Source of the DNA: CALCKU01 sp964654665
GTDB taxonomy: Bacteria; Pseudomonadota; Alphaproteobacteria; Caulobacterales; Maricaulaceae
Direction of reading: 5' to 3'
Assembly: GCA_964654665.1 (NCBI GenBank)
Contig: CAZZKV010000005.1
Span: 1 to 64,000, forward strand
DNA: 64,000 nucleotides
The notes under the pieces were generated by a model. That model did not search any database. It saw only the letters and a list, made by a program, of their open reading frames with translations, and was not told the DNA's origin. Shown in pieces: positions 7,681-15,059 of this stretch. Every line of letters starts with the position of its first letter. Position 1 is the first letter of the stretch. A program made the translations under genes and the position numbers.

Positions 7681-8214
7681 ATGTCACGTATTGGAAAACA
7701 GCCCATAACTATTCCGTCAGGCGTAACGCTGACGCAAAATGGTCAAACCGTAACGGCCAAGGGGCCGAAGGGCGAATTGAATTTTACATTGCCGGATGCC
7801 GTAACTGGTAAACTGGACGGTGATACCTTTACAATCATGCCTCTTAAAGAGGATAAAACCGGTAAATCCATGTGGGGTATGTCCCGGACAATGATCCTTA
7901 ATTTGATTATTGGTGTAACTGAAGGGTATAAGAAAGATCTTGAGCTTCGCGGGGTAGGATATCGGGCACAAATGAAAGGCTCTATGCTTTCCATGCAGCT
8001 TGGATATTCTCATGATGTTGAATATACACCGCCCGAAGGTGTGAGTATTGCTGTTGCGAAACCGACAGAAGTATCTGTTTCCGGTATTAATAAGCAGCAA
8101 GTTGGCCAAGTGGCCGCCATTATCCGGTCTTTCCGTAAGCCAGAGCCTTATAAAGGCAAAGGCGTACGATATGTCGGTGAATTTGTTCGATCCAAAGAAG
8201 GTAAGAAGAAGTAG
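7681..8214 (+). CDS. rplF: 50S ribosomal protein L6
   Basis: A 177-residue L6 starting SRIGKQPITIPSGVTLTQNG and ending in the conserved EPYKGKGVRYVGEFVRSKEG region. It has two similar alpha/beta domains and lies near the factor-binding site of the 50S subunit. It follows rpsH by one base and precedes rplR by two. Confidence 0.98.
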   Translation: MSRIGKQPITIPSGVTLTQNGQTVTAKGPKGELNFTLPDAVTGKLDGDTFTIMPLKEDKTGKSMWGMSRTMILNLIIGVTEGYKKDLELRGVGYRAQMKGSMLSMQLGYSHDVEYTPPEGVSIAVAKPTEVSVSGINKQQVGQVAAIIRSFRKPEPYKGKGVRYVGEFVRSKEGKKK

Positions 8215-8216
8215 TC

Positions 8217-8567
8217 ATGAAATCCGCTCGTCAAAATATGCAGCGCCGTGCACAACGTGTCCGCCGCCGCCTGAAAAAACATGCGAATGGTCGGCCGCGT
8301 TTGTCTGTCTTCCGCAGTTCCAAAAACATTTCTGTGCAAATCATTGATGATAGCAATGGTGTTACCCTTGTATCTGCTAGCACGCTCGAAGATAAAAAAG
8401 CCAAAGGCTCTGACATTGCAGCCGCGCAGCGTATAGGCAAGCTGATTGCCGAACGCGCCCAGAAAGCCAAAGTCGGGGACGTTGTCTTTGACCGGGGTGC
8501 CTATCTATATCACGGCCGGGTGAAAGCTCTGGCCGATGCGGCTCGCGAAGCCGGTTTGAAATTTTAG
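8217..8567 (+). CDS. rplR: 50S ribosomal protein L18
   Basis: A 116-residue L18. Signature segments are RPRLSVFRSSKNISVQIIDD and the C-terminal VVFDRGAYLYHGRVKALADA. L18 binds 5S rRNA and attaches it to the 50S subunit with L5. The basic N-terminus (RQNMQRRAQRVRRRLKKHAN) is typical. rpsE begins nine bases downstream with TAGGAGTC as its ribosome-binding site. Confidence 0.98.
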   Translation: MKSARQNMQRRAQRVRRRLKKHANGRPRLSVFRSSKNISVQIIDDSNGVTLVSASTLEDKKAKGSDIAAAQRIGKLIAERAQKAKVGDVVFDRGAYLYHGRVKALADAAREAGLKF

Positions 8568-8576
8568 GAGTCGATT

Positions 8577-9143
8577 ATGGCACGTGAAAATAATAACCGC
8601 CGCGACCGCGATGAAGAACAAAGTGAATTTGTTGATCGTTTGGTGCATATTAACCGTGTTGCAAAAACCGTTAAAGGTGGCCGCAATATGAGCTTTGCAG
8701 CCCTTGTCGTTGTCGGTGATGAAAAGGGCCGTGTTGGCTTTGGTAAAGGTAAGGCGCGCGAAGTGCCCGAAGCCATTCGCAAGGCAACGGAAGAAGCTAA
8801 GAAGACAATGATTCGGGTGCCTCTGCGCGAGGGCCGTACATTGCATCACGACTTGCGTGGTCGTCATGGTGCAGGCAAGGTTGTTTTGCGTGCAGCCCCT
8901 CCGGGGACTGGCGTTATCGCTGGTGGTCCTATGCGGGCGGTTCTGGAATGCCTAGGTGTTCAAGATGTTGTTGGAAAATCATTAGGAACGTCTAATCCTT
9001 ATAATATGGTTCGAGCCACATTTGATGGCTTAAAACGCATGGAAAGCCCACGTATGATTGCCTCTAAACGGGGTAAAAAAGTCGGTGAGTTAGTGTCTCA
9101 GCGCAAAGACGGCGCGGGTGCGCCTGACGCAATTGAGGCCTAG
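8577..9143 (+). CDS. rpsE: 30S ribosomal protein S5
   Basis: A 188-residue S5. The N-terminal S5 double-stranded RNA-binding fold includes LVHINRVAKTVKGGRNMSFA and the C-terminal domain includes AAPPGTGVIAGGPMRAVLE and the SLGTSNPYNMVRATFDGLK signature. S5 contributes to decoding fidelity and mRNA unwinding. A hydrophilic 20-residue N-terminal extension (RENNNRRDRDEEQSEF) precedes the domain, as in many alphaproteobacteria. Confidence 0.98.
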   Translation: MARENNNRRDRDEEQSEFVDRLVHINRVAKTVKGGRNMSFAALVVVGDEKGRVGFGKGKAREVPEAIRKATEEAKKTMIRVPLREGRTLHHDLRGRHGAGKVVLRAAPPGTGVIAGGPMRAVLECLGVQDVVGKSLGTSNPYNMVRATFDGLKRMESPRMIASKRGKKVGELVSQRKDGAGAPDAIEA

Positions 9144-9155
9144 GAAGTTAAGATT

Positions 9156-9344
9156 ATGGCAAAAAAAGCTACAGTAAAGGTTCGTCAGACAGGATCTGCG
9201 ATCCGCCGTAAACCGGACCAGCGTGCGACGCTGCTCGGTCTGGGGCTGGGTAAAATCGGTCGCATTCGCGAGCTGGAAGATACCCCCTCTGTCCGCGGGA
9301 TGATCCGCAAAGTTAGCCATATGGTGGAAATTGTCGAAGAGTAG
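9156..9344 (+). CDS. rpmD: 50S ribosomal protein L30
   Basis: A 62-residue L30, standard length. It contains KVRQTGSAIRRKPDQRATLL and GLGKIGRIRELEDTPSVRGM, the conserved ferredoxin-like fold positions. It sits between rpsE and rplO in the normal spc order, 12 bases after rpsE. Confidence 0.97.
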   Translation: MAKKATVKVRQTGSAIRRKPDQRATLLGLGLGKIGRIRELEDTPSVRGMIRKVSHMVEIVEE

Positions 9345-9382
9345 AGCGCTGTTTACGGAGCTAACCTCTTTTGGAGAAGAAA

Positions 9383-10297
9383 ATGCGTTTAAATGAACTC
9401 AGTGATAATCCAGGCGCCACGAAGAAGCGCCTTCGGGTTGGCCGCGGTATCGGCTCTGGTAAGGGTAAAACCGGTGGCCGGGGTGTCAAAGGTCAAAAAT
9501 CACGCTCAGGTGTAGCAATCAATGGGTATGAAGGGGGGCAAATGCCTATTCATATGCGGTTGCCAAAGCGCGGCTTTAATAAGCCGAATCGCAAAAACTG
9601 GGCCGAATTATCGATTGCTAATTTAAATCGAGCTATTGAAAGCGGTAAGGTTGATGGAAAGTCAAATTATGACGCTGCTGCGTTAGTTGACGCTGGCGTA
9701 TTGCGCCGCGCAAAAGATGGTGTTCGCCTTATTGGTAATGGAAAAGTGTCTAAAGCGGTTAAGTTGACCGTTTCGGGTGCGACGCCAGGGGCAACTAAAG
9801 CCGTTGAAGAGGCTAAAGGCAGTGTTACTATTGTTGATGAGTCTGTTGTTATGCGCCCCAAAGGGGTGAAAGCCGATAAAGCCGCTAAATCACCAAAGAC
9901 AAAGGCGGAACCAAAAGCGGCAACGAAACCAAAAGCAGAGGCAAAGCCAAAAGCTAAAGCTGCGCCTAAAGCCAAAGCTGATGAAGCTTCTGAATATTTG
10001 ACTGTCACTCGTCAATATGACGCTGATGCTGATGCGGCTATTGTCACAAAAATTGAAAAACATCTGGGTGCATCTCTTAAGAACCGTGACAGTAAATATG
10101 TTGCCTGTTCAGATGAGACAGAACTTGAAACTATCGTCAAAGGCTTCATGAAAAAGAAATTGAAGATTGATGACAAAGATGCCGCTATGGAAAAAGTCAA
10201 AGCGGTATGTAAAGAAATGAAGCCAACACGTATGAAAAACCGTGTAACCTTCTACTATCTACTCGCGAAAAATGAAAATATGCTCGACGTTTTCTAA
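9383..10297 (+). CDS. rplO: 50S ribosomal protein L15 fused to a DUF2853-like domain
   Basis: Residues 1 to about 157 are a complete L15 starting MRLNELSDNPGATKKRLRVG and including GFNKPNRKNWAELSIANLNR. The ATG at 9383 has TTGGAGAAG upstream. Instead of ending near 160 residues the protein runs to 304. A Lys/Ala/Pro-rich linker (about 159-203) leads to residues 204-304, which contain KHLGASLKNRDSKYVACSDE and end with KNRVTFYYLLAKNENMLDVF. From memory this matches DUF2853, a roughly 100-residue family usually encoded as a free-standing protein. The reading frame is continuous. L15 is a late 50S assembly protein; what the extra domain adds is unknown. Confidence 0.95.
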   Translation: MRLNELSDNPGATKKRLRVGRGIGSGKGKTGGRGVKGQKSRSGVAINGYEGGQMPIHMRLPKRGFNKPNRKNWAELSIANLNRAIESGKVDGKSNYDAAALVDAGVLRRAKDGVRLIGNGKVSKAVKLTVSGATPGATKAVEEAKGSVTIVDESVVMRPKGVKADKAAKSPKTKAEPKAATKPKAEAKPKAKAAPKAKADEASEYLTVTRQYDADADAAIVTKIEKHLGASLKNRDSKYVACSDETELETIVKGFMKKKLKIDDKDAAMEKVKAVCKEMKPTRMKNRVTFYYLLAKNENMLDVF

Positions 10298-10323
10298 ACG
10301 GTGGCTCTTTAATTTTTCGTATT

Positions 10324-10341
10324 GGCCACCATATGGTGGCC
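10324..10341. other. Perfect 18-bp palindrome between rplO and secY
   Basis: The sequence GGCCACCATATGGTGGCC is its own reverse complement and is extended to 20 bp by flanking T and A. It is 26 bases after the rplO stop and 28 before the secY ATG, with only a short T run (TTTTA) nearby. It could form an RNA hairpin that tunes secY expression or be a protein-binding site. The sequence does not decide between these. Confidence 0.55.
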
Positions 10342-10369
10342 ATTACACATTTTAGGAATCGGGTCTTTT

Positions 10370-11734
10370 ATGGCGTCTGCGTCTGAACAACTTGCTCGTA
10401 ATATGAGCCTCGGAGCTTTTTCGAAAGCCAAAGATTTACAGCAACGTTTGCTGTTCACCCTCTTCGTTTTAGTTATTTACCGTATTGGTACCTTTGTACC
10501 GGTTCCGGGTATGGATATGGCAGCCTTCCAACAGGCCTTCCAAAGTGGGGGAGGGGGGCTTTTAACCCGGCTTAATATGTTTGCTGGCGGCGCGGTTGAA
10601 CGAATGGCGATTTTCGCCCTTAATGTTATGCCGTATATTTCGGCCTCGATTATCATGACCTTGATGAAGGGATCTATTCCCACATTGATAGCCTTGGATA
10701 AAGAAGGTGAACAAGGGCGTAAACAAATTAACCAATATACGCGCTATTTGACGGTGTTTTTGGCCGCTTTCCAAGCCTATGGCATTGCGCGGGCTTTACA
10801 ATCGACACCGGGTGCTGTGATTAATCCGGGTCTTTTCTTTGAAGCATCCACCGTAATTACGCTGGTTGGTGGTACGATGTTCTTGATGTGGATCGGCGAG
10901 CAAGTGACTGCGCGCGGGGTTGGTAATGGTGTATCCTTAATTATTTTCGCCGGTATTGTAGCCGAACTTCCTAAGGCTATTTTCCAATCGTTTAATTTGA
11001 ATGCGCAAGGCTCTATTTCAGGGACGCTGCTTATTGGTTTGATGGTTTTGTTCATCGCACTTTCTGTTTTAATTGTTTATGTCGAACGGGCGCAGCGCCG
11101 GTTATTAGTTCAGTATCCGAAACGGCAAATGGCAGGTGGAAAAACCTTTGGCGGCGAGAGCAGCTTCATGCCGCTTAAGCTCAATACAGCCGGGGTTATT
11201 CCGCCGATTTTTGCGAGTTCGCTTCTGTTATTACCCGCCACGGCTGGGCAGATTATGCTATCGGGAAATAATGCCGATGGTGGCTCGGGCTTTATGACAA
11301 CGCTGCTGGCTTATATTGGTTATGGCTCGCCGCTCTACCTAACACTCTACGGCGTGTTGATTATCTTTTTCTGTTATTTCTACGTTCCTTATGTATTCAA
11401 GCCTGATGATGTTGCTGATAATTTACGTAAGAATGGTGGATTTTTACCGGGTATTCGTCCTGGCGAGCGGACCGCGAAATATTTATCTTATGTACTTTCG
11501 CGCTTGACCTTTATCGGGGCATTATATGTAGCTTTTGTTTGTGTCTTGCCTGAATATATTATTGCGCAAAATAAAGGTATTCCAGCATCTGTGGCTATGT
11601 TGATCGGCGGTATGTCGCTTTTGATTATTGTCTCTGTGACCTTGGATACGGTGGCGCAAATACAATCCCATTTGATCGCGCATCAATATGAGGGGTTAAT
11701 TAAAAAGAACCGCATGCGCCGGCGTAAGAAATAA
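10370..11734 (+). CDS. secY: Preprotein translocase subunit SecY
   Basis: A 454-residue, ten-helix membrane protein. Recognisable parts are the N-terminal RLLFTLFVLVIYRIGTFVPV helix, the plug region near GGGLLTRLNMFAGGA, and the C-terminal EGLIKKNRMRRRKK. SecY is the core of the SecYEG channel that exports or inserts proteins into the inner membrane. I prefer the ATG at 10370 (ASASEQLARNMS), since the in-frame ATG at 10322 would add 16 residues that overlap the palindrome upstream. It is in the spc position before adk. Confidence 0.97.
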   Translation: MASASEQLARNMSLGAFSKAKDLQQRLLFTLFVLVIYRIGTFVPVPGMDMAAFQQAFQSGGGGLLTRLNMFAGGAVERMAIFALNVMPYISASIIMTLMKGSIPTLIALDKEGEQGRKQINQYTRYLTVFLAAFQAYGIARALQSTPGAVINPGLFFEASTVITLVGGTMFLMWIGEQVTARGVGNGVSLIIFAGIVAELPKAIFQSFNLNAQGSISGTLLIGLMVLFIALSVLIVYVERAQRRLLVQYPKRQMAGGKTFGGESSFMPLKLNTAGVIPPIFASSLLLLPATAGQIMLSGNNADGGSGFMTTLLAYIGYGSPLYLTLYGVLIIFFCYFYVPYVFKPDDVADNLRKNGGFLPGIRPGERTAKYLSYVLSRLTFIGALYVAFVCVLPEYIIAQNKGIPASVAMLIGGMSLLIIVSVTLDTVAQIQSHLIAHQYEGLIKKNRMRRRKK

Positions 11735-11752
11735 TAAGGGATAAGGATCGAT

Positions 11753-12376
11753 ATGAACATTATCCTTTTTGGCCCACCTGCAGCAGGTAAAGGAACGCAA
11801 GCAAAAAAACTTGTTTCTAATCATGGCCTAATACAGCTCTCAACAGGTGATATGCTCCGTGCAGCCCGAAGTTCAGGAACAGAACTTGGGAACACGGTTG
11901 CTGGTATAATGGATCGCGGGGATCTCGTATCTGATGATATTGTTATTGCTCTGATCGAAGAACAATTAGACAGTAATGCATCAGCCAATGGTTTTATTTT
12001 TGACGGGTTTCCGCGCACAGTCGCGCAAGCCGAAGCCTTAGACGCTATGTTGGCGGGGCGAAATATGGCGGTTGATAATGTTGTGCGTCTCTGTGTTGAT
12101 GATTCGCAGCTGTTGGCCCGTGTTACGAAGCGATTCGAAGAAGAGGGACGCAAAGACGATAACCCTGAGAGCTTTAAAATTCGTCTTGGAAACTATAATA
12201 AACAGACGGCGCCGTTACTGCCTTATTATTCGGCGCAAGGAAAATTGACTGAAGTAGACGGTATGGCCGATATTGATACGGTTTCGCAGTCTGTACAGAG
12301 TGTTTTATCCGTAAATGGTCACGGAAAGACGAAAAATAAGCCGTCATTTTGGGCGCGTCTTTTTGGTCGCGGGTAA
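11753..12376 (+). CDS. adk: Adenylate kinase
   Basis: A 207-residue adenylate kinase that interconverts ATP + AMP and 2 ADP. It has the P-loop GPPAAGKGTQ (residues 7-16), the AMP-binding STGDMLRAA and the FDGFPRT motif. It is the short form without the zinc/LID insert. Residues after about 188 form an unusual basic, aromatic tail ending KPSFWARLFGRG, which looks amphipathic. The adk gene between secY and rpsM is the ancestral order. A promoter lies in the following gap, so adk may mark the end of one transcription unit. Confidence 0.97.
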   Translation: MNIILFGPPAAGKGTQAKKLVSNHGLIQLSTGDMLRAARSSGTELGNTVAGIMDRGDLVSDDIVIALIEEQLDSNASANGFIFDGFPRTVAQAEALDAMLAGRNMAVDNVVRLCVDDSQLLARVTKRFEEEGRKDDNPESFKIRLGNYNKQTAPLLPYYSAQGKLTEVDGMADIDTVSQSVQSVLSVNGHGKTKNKPSFWARLFGRG

Positions 12377-12403
12377 AGAGTGGTAAAAGGATAGAAACGG
12401 CGC

Positions 12404-12431
12404 TTGACGCCATAAATAACGAGTCTATAAG
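12404..12431 (+). promoter_or_regulatory. Probable sigma-70 promoter ahead of rpsM
   Basis: A TTGACG box (12404-12409) and a TATAAG box (12426-12431) are separated by 16 bp in the 169-bp gap between adk and rpsM. This would start an internal transcript for rpsM-rpsK-rpoA-rplQ, the classical alpha operon. It is the best promoter match in the ribosomal cluster. The start site would be about 100 bases before the rpsM GTG, leaving a leader that could serve for autoregulation (inference). Confidence 0.6.
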
Positions 12432-12545
12432 ACCCGCTTTCGCGGATGTTGAGAGACACTCGCCCTTTTTGTGCTGGAGCATTTAAAACGGGCTGTCATC
12501 ACATGCATCAAAAGCGGCGGAAAGATGAACTTTAAGGAGGCCACT

Positions 12546-12914
12546 GTGGCACGTATTGCGGGTGTAAACATTCCGACAAATAAGCGGGTAGAAATCGCGC
12601 TGACATATATTCATGGCATAGGACCGGCAAAAGCGAAGAGCATTTGCGAAGTTGTTGGTGTTTCAAGTGAACGGCGGGTCAATGAATTGGCTGATGCGGA
12701 AGTCTTGAAAATTCGGGAAACTATTGATGCTAGTCATTTGGTTGAAGGTGACCTTCGCCGCGAAGTATCGCAAAATGTGAAACGCCTTATGGATATGGGT
12801 AATTACAGAGGTTTACGTCACCGCCGGGGTCTACCTGTTCGGGGGCAACGGACCCATACAAATGCCCGTACGCGTAAAGGCCCGGCTAAGCCGATTGCCG
12901 GTAAGAAGAAGTAG
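12546..12914 (+). CDS. rpsM: 30S ribosomal protein S13
   Basis: A 122-residue S13 starting at GTG 12546, five bases after a perfect AAGGAGG ribosome-binding site. The upstream in-frame ATG at 12525 would overlap that site. The protein begins ARIAGVNIPTNKRVEIALTY and includes the H2TH-like YIHGIGPAKAKSI and the basic RGLRHRRGLPVRGQRTHTNA tail. S13 contacts P-site tRNA and bridges to L5. It opens the alpha operon. Confidence 0.98.
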   Translation: MARIAGVNIPTNKRVEIALTYIHGIGPAKAKSICEVVGVSSERRVNELADAEVLKIRETIDASHLVEGDLRREVSQNVKRLMDMGNYRGLRHRRGLPVRGQRTHTNARTRKGPAKPIAGKKK

Positions 12915-12923
12915 GACCAGACG

Positions 12924-13313
12924 ATGGCTAAAGAACCAGGACGCGTTCGCCGCGCTGACCGGAAAAATATTACTTCCGGTGTTGCCCATGTGAACTCCAC
13001 TTTTAACAACACAATGATTACGATTGCTGATGCGCAGGGCAATGCTATTGCTTGGTGTAGTGCTGGCGCTATGGGCTTTAAAGGCTCGCGTAAGTCAACA
13101 CCCTATGCAGCGCAGGTTGCGGCCGAAGAAGCAGCCCGCAAGGCAGCTGAACATGGAATGACGACTTTGGAAGTTAATGTAAACGGACCGGGGTCGGGCC
13201 GTGAATCCGCTGTGCGGGCTTTGCAAGCAGCAGGTTTCACGATCACGACTATTCGTGATGTGACACCTATTCCGCATAATGGGTGTCGTCCCCCAAAACG
13301 TCGCCGGGTTTAA
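12924..13313 (+). CDS. rpsK: 30S ribosomal protein S11
   Basis: A 129-residue S11, standard length. Segments GVAHVNSTFNNTMITIADAQ, NGPGSGRESAVRALQAAG and the end DVTPIPHNGCRPPKRRRV are diagnostic. S11 lines the mRNA channel at the platform. It follows rpsM by nine bases. The 90-bp gap before rpoA contains a perfect 8-bp stem-loop. Confidence 0.98.
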   Translation: MAKEPGRVRRADRKNITSGVAHVNSTFNNTMITIADAQGNAIAWCSAGAMGFKGSRKSTPYAAQVAAEEAARKAAEHGMTTLEVNVNGPGSGRESAVRALQAAGFTITTIRDVTPIPHNGCRPPKRRRV

Positions 13314-13325
13314 ACTGGTGCTTCG

Positions 13326-13350
13326 GGCTCTTTAACAACGTAAAAGAGCC
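13326..13350 (+). other. Stem-loop between rpsK and rpoA
   Basis: GGCTCTTT (13326-13333) pairs perfectly with AAAGAGCC (13343-13350) around a nine-base loop. No T run follows, so it is not a standard terminator. It could be an RNA processing or stability element that adjusts rpoA relative to the ribosomal genes. Confidence 0.45.
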
Positions 13351-13403
13351 GCTCAATTTATGCGCGCGGGGCGCCGCGCCGCTGACCTTAATGAGGTAGA
13401 ACT

Positions 13404-14420
13404 GTGATTGAAAAAAACTGGCAAGAGCTTATCCGTCCGATCAACCCGGAAATTGAACCGGGTCGTGATCCCCTGCGTAATGCTTTGATTATTGCTGAGC
13501 CGCTAGAACGCGGCTTTGGCATGACACTTGGGAATGCGCTGCGTCGTGTTTTACTATCATCTTTGCAAGGGGCCGCTGTAACGGCTATCCAAATTGATGG
13601 TGTTGTTCACGAATTCACATCTATTCCGGGCGTTCTGGAAGACGTTACGAATATCGTGTTAAATGTTAAAGGTCTGGCTGTGCGTATGCACACTGAAGGC
13701 CCGAAACGGCTACTGCTTAAGAAAACGGGCGCAGGTCCTGTTACGGGTGCTGACATTGAAGAAACTGCCGATGTTGAAATTCTTAACCCTGATCATGTTA
13801 TTTGTAACGCCGATGAAGGCGCTGATATTCGGATGGAACTAACGGTTTCTACGGGTAAAGGGTATGTTCCAGCGGCTGCTAGCCGTCCAGAAGATGCTCC
13901 GATTGGTCTTATTTCCATTGATGCTCTTTACTCACCTGTAAAACGTGTTGCTTACCGCGTTGAGGATACGCGTGAAGGTCAGGTTCTGGATTACGATAAA
14001 TTGATTATCGATATTGAAACTAACGGGGCCGTGACTCCGGAAGACTCTATTGCTTTGGCCGCACGTATTCTACAAGATCAGTTCCAAGTCTTTGTGAATT
14101 TTGATGATCCTGAGGATGCGTCGCGCACAGAGGAGAAGCCGGAGCTTGACTTTAATCCGGCACTTCTGCGCAAAGTTGATGAACTTGAGTTATCTGTACG
14201 GTCAGCCAATTGTCTGAAAAATGACAATATTGTTTATATTGGCGATTTGATCCAGAAATCCGAAGCCGAAATGCTGCGGACTCCGAATTTTGGACGCAAG
14301 TCACTCAACGAAATTAAAGAAGTTCTCGCCGCTATGGGGCTGCACCTTGGTATGGATGCACCGAATTGGCCTCCTGAAAATATCGAAGAGCTTGCCAAAA
14401 AATATGACGACCACATTTAG
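13404..14420 (+). CDS. rpoA: RNA polymerase subunit alpha
   Basis: A 338-residue alpha subunit starting at GTG 13404 with ATGAGG upstream. The N-terminal dimerisation domain includes EPLERGFGMTLGNALRRVLL, and the C-terminal DNA-binding domain includes NCLKNDNIVYIGDLIQKSE and NFGRKSLNEIKEVLAAMGL. It nucleates RNA polymerase assembly and contacts UP elements and activators. It lies between rpsK and rplQ in the canonical alpha operon. Confidence 0.98.
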   Translation: MIEKNWQELIRPINPEIEPGRDPLRNALIIAEPLERGFGMTLGNALRRVLLSSLQGAAVTAIQIDGVVHEFTSIPGVLEDVTNIVLNVKGLAVRMHTEGPKRLLLKKTGAGPVTGADIEETADVEILNPDHVICNADEGADIRMELTVSTGKGYVPAAASRPEDAPIGLISIDALYSPVKRVAYRVEDTREGQVLDYDKLIIDIETNGAVTPEDSIALAARILQDQFQVFVNFDDPEDASRTEEKPELDFNPALLRKVDELELSVRSANCLKNDNIVYIGDLIQKSEAEMLRTPNFGRKSLNEIKEVLAAMGLHLGMDAPNWPPENIEELAKKYDDHI

Positions 14421-14444
14421 GTCTTGAATTAAGAGGAAATTGCC

Positions 14445-14864
14445 ATGCGCCACCGCATTGCCCACCGTAAATTAAACCGTACAGCGAGCCATCGTAAGGC
14501 TATGTTTGCCAATATGGCATCGAGCTTGATCGAGCACGAGCAAATTGTGACAACCTTACCGAAGGCCAAAGAATTACGTCCCTTTGTTGAGAAGCTAGTA
14601 ACGCTAGCTAAAAAGGGCGATTTAAATAGCCGCCGTATTGCCATTGCCCGGACGCGCAATAAAGTAATGTCAAAAAAGCTCTTTGAAGTTTTGGGCCCAC
14701 GTTATGCGGACCGCCAAGGGGGGTATATCCGTATTATGAAAGCTGGCTTTCGTTACGGAGATAACGCGCCTATGGCCGTTATTGAATTTGTTGATCGTGA
14801 TGAGGCCGCAAAAGGCGCAGTGGACCGCGCGCGCAATGTGGCAGAACAGAGCGAAGACGCTTAA
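14445..14864 (+). CDS. rplQ: 50S ribosomal protein L17
   Basis: A 139-residue L17 starting RHRIAHRKLNRTASHRKAMF and including the EHEQIVTTLPKAKELRPFVE segment. L17 lies near the tunnel exit. It is the last gene of the ribosomal cluster; an intrinsic terminator stands 30 bases downstream. The ribosome-binding site is AAGAGGAAATT. Confidence 0.98.
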   Translation: MRHRIAHRKLNRTASHRKAMFANMASSLIEHEQIVTTLPKAKELRPFVEKLVTLAKKGDLNSRRIAIARTRNKVMSKKLFEVLGPRYADRQGGYIRIMKAGFRYGDNAPMAVIEFVDRDEAAKGAVDRARNVAEQSEDA

Positions 14865-14892
14865 GTCATCGATGGTGACAAACGCTTATATA

Positions 14893-14925
14893 GCCCGCCC
14901 TGTCTATCAGCGGCGGGTTTCTTAT
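14893..14925 (+). terminator. Intrinsic terminator of the ribosomal supercluster
   Basis: CCCGCC (14894-14899) pairs with GGCGGG (14912-14917), followed by TTTCTTATTAT. It lies 30 bases after rplQ and ahead of the typA leader, so it ends the alpha operon transcript. Confidence 0.75.
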
Positions 14926-15059
14926 TATATACTTAAAGCATCGTCCATCTTATAATTCTTTATACTAGGCCGACTGGCAGGGTAATCTGAAATCAATAGT
15001 GGACTTTTGCGTCATTTCGCCTAAAGGGGCGACGTCCTATAAACCGTGAAAATTCCAAT

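Noticed and set aside
14961..14966. TATACT box ahead of typA
   Set aside because: It resembles a -10, but no -35-like sequence stands 16-18 bp upstream, so the promoter is not supported.
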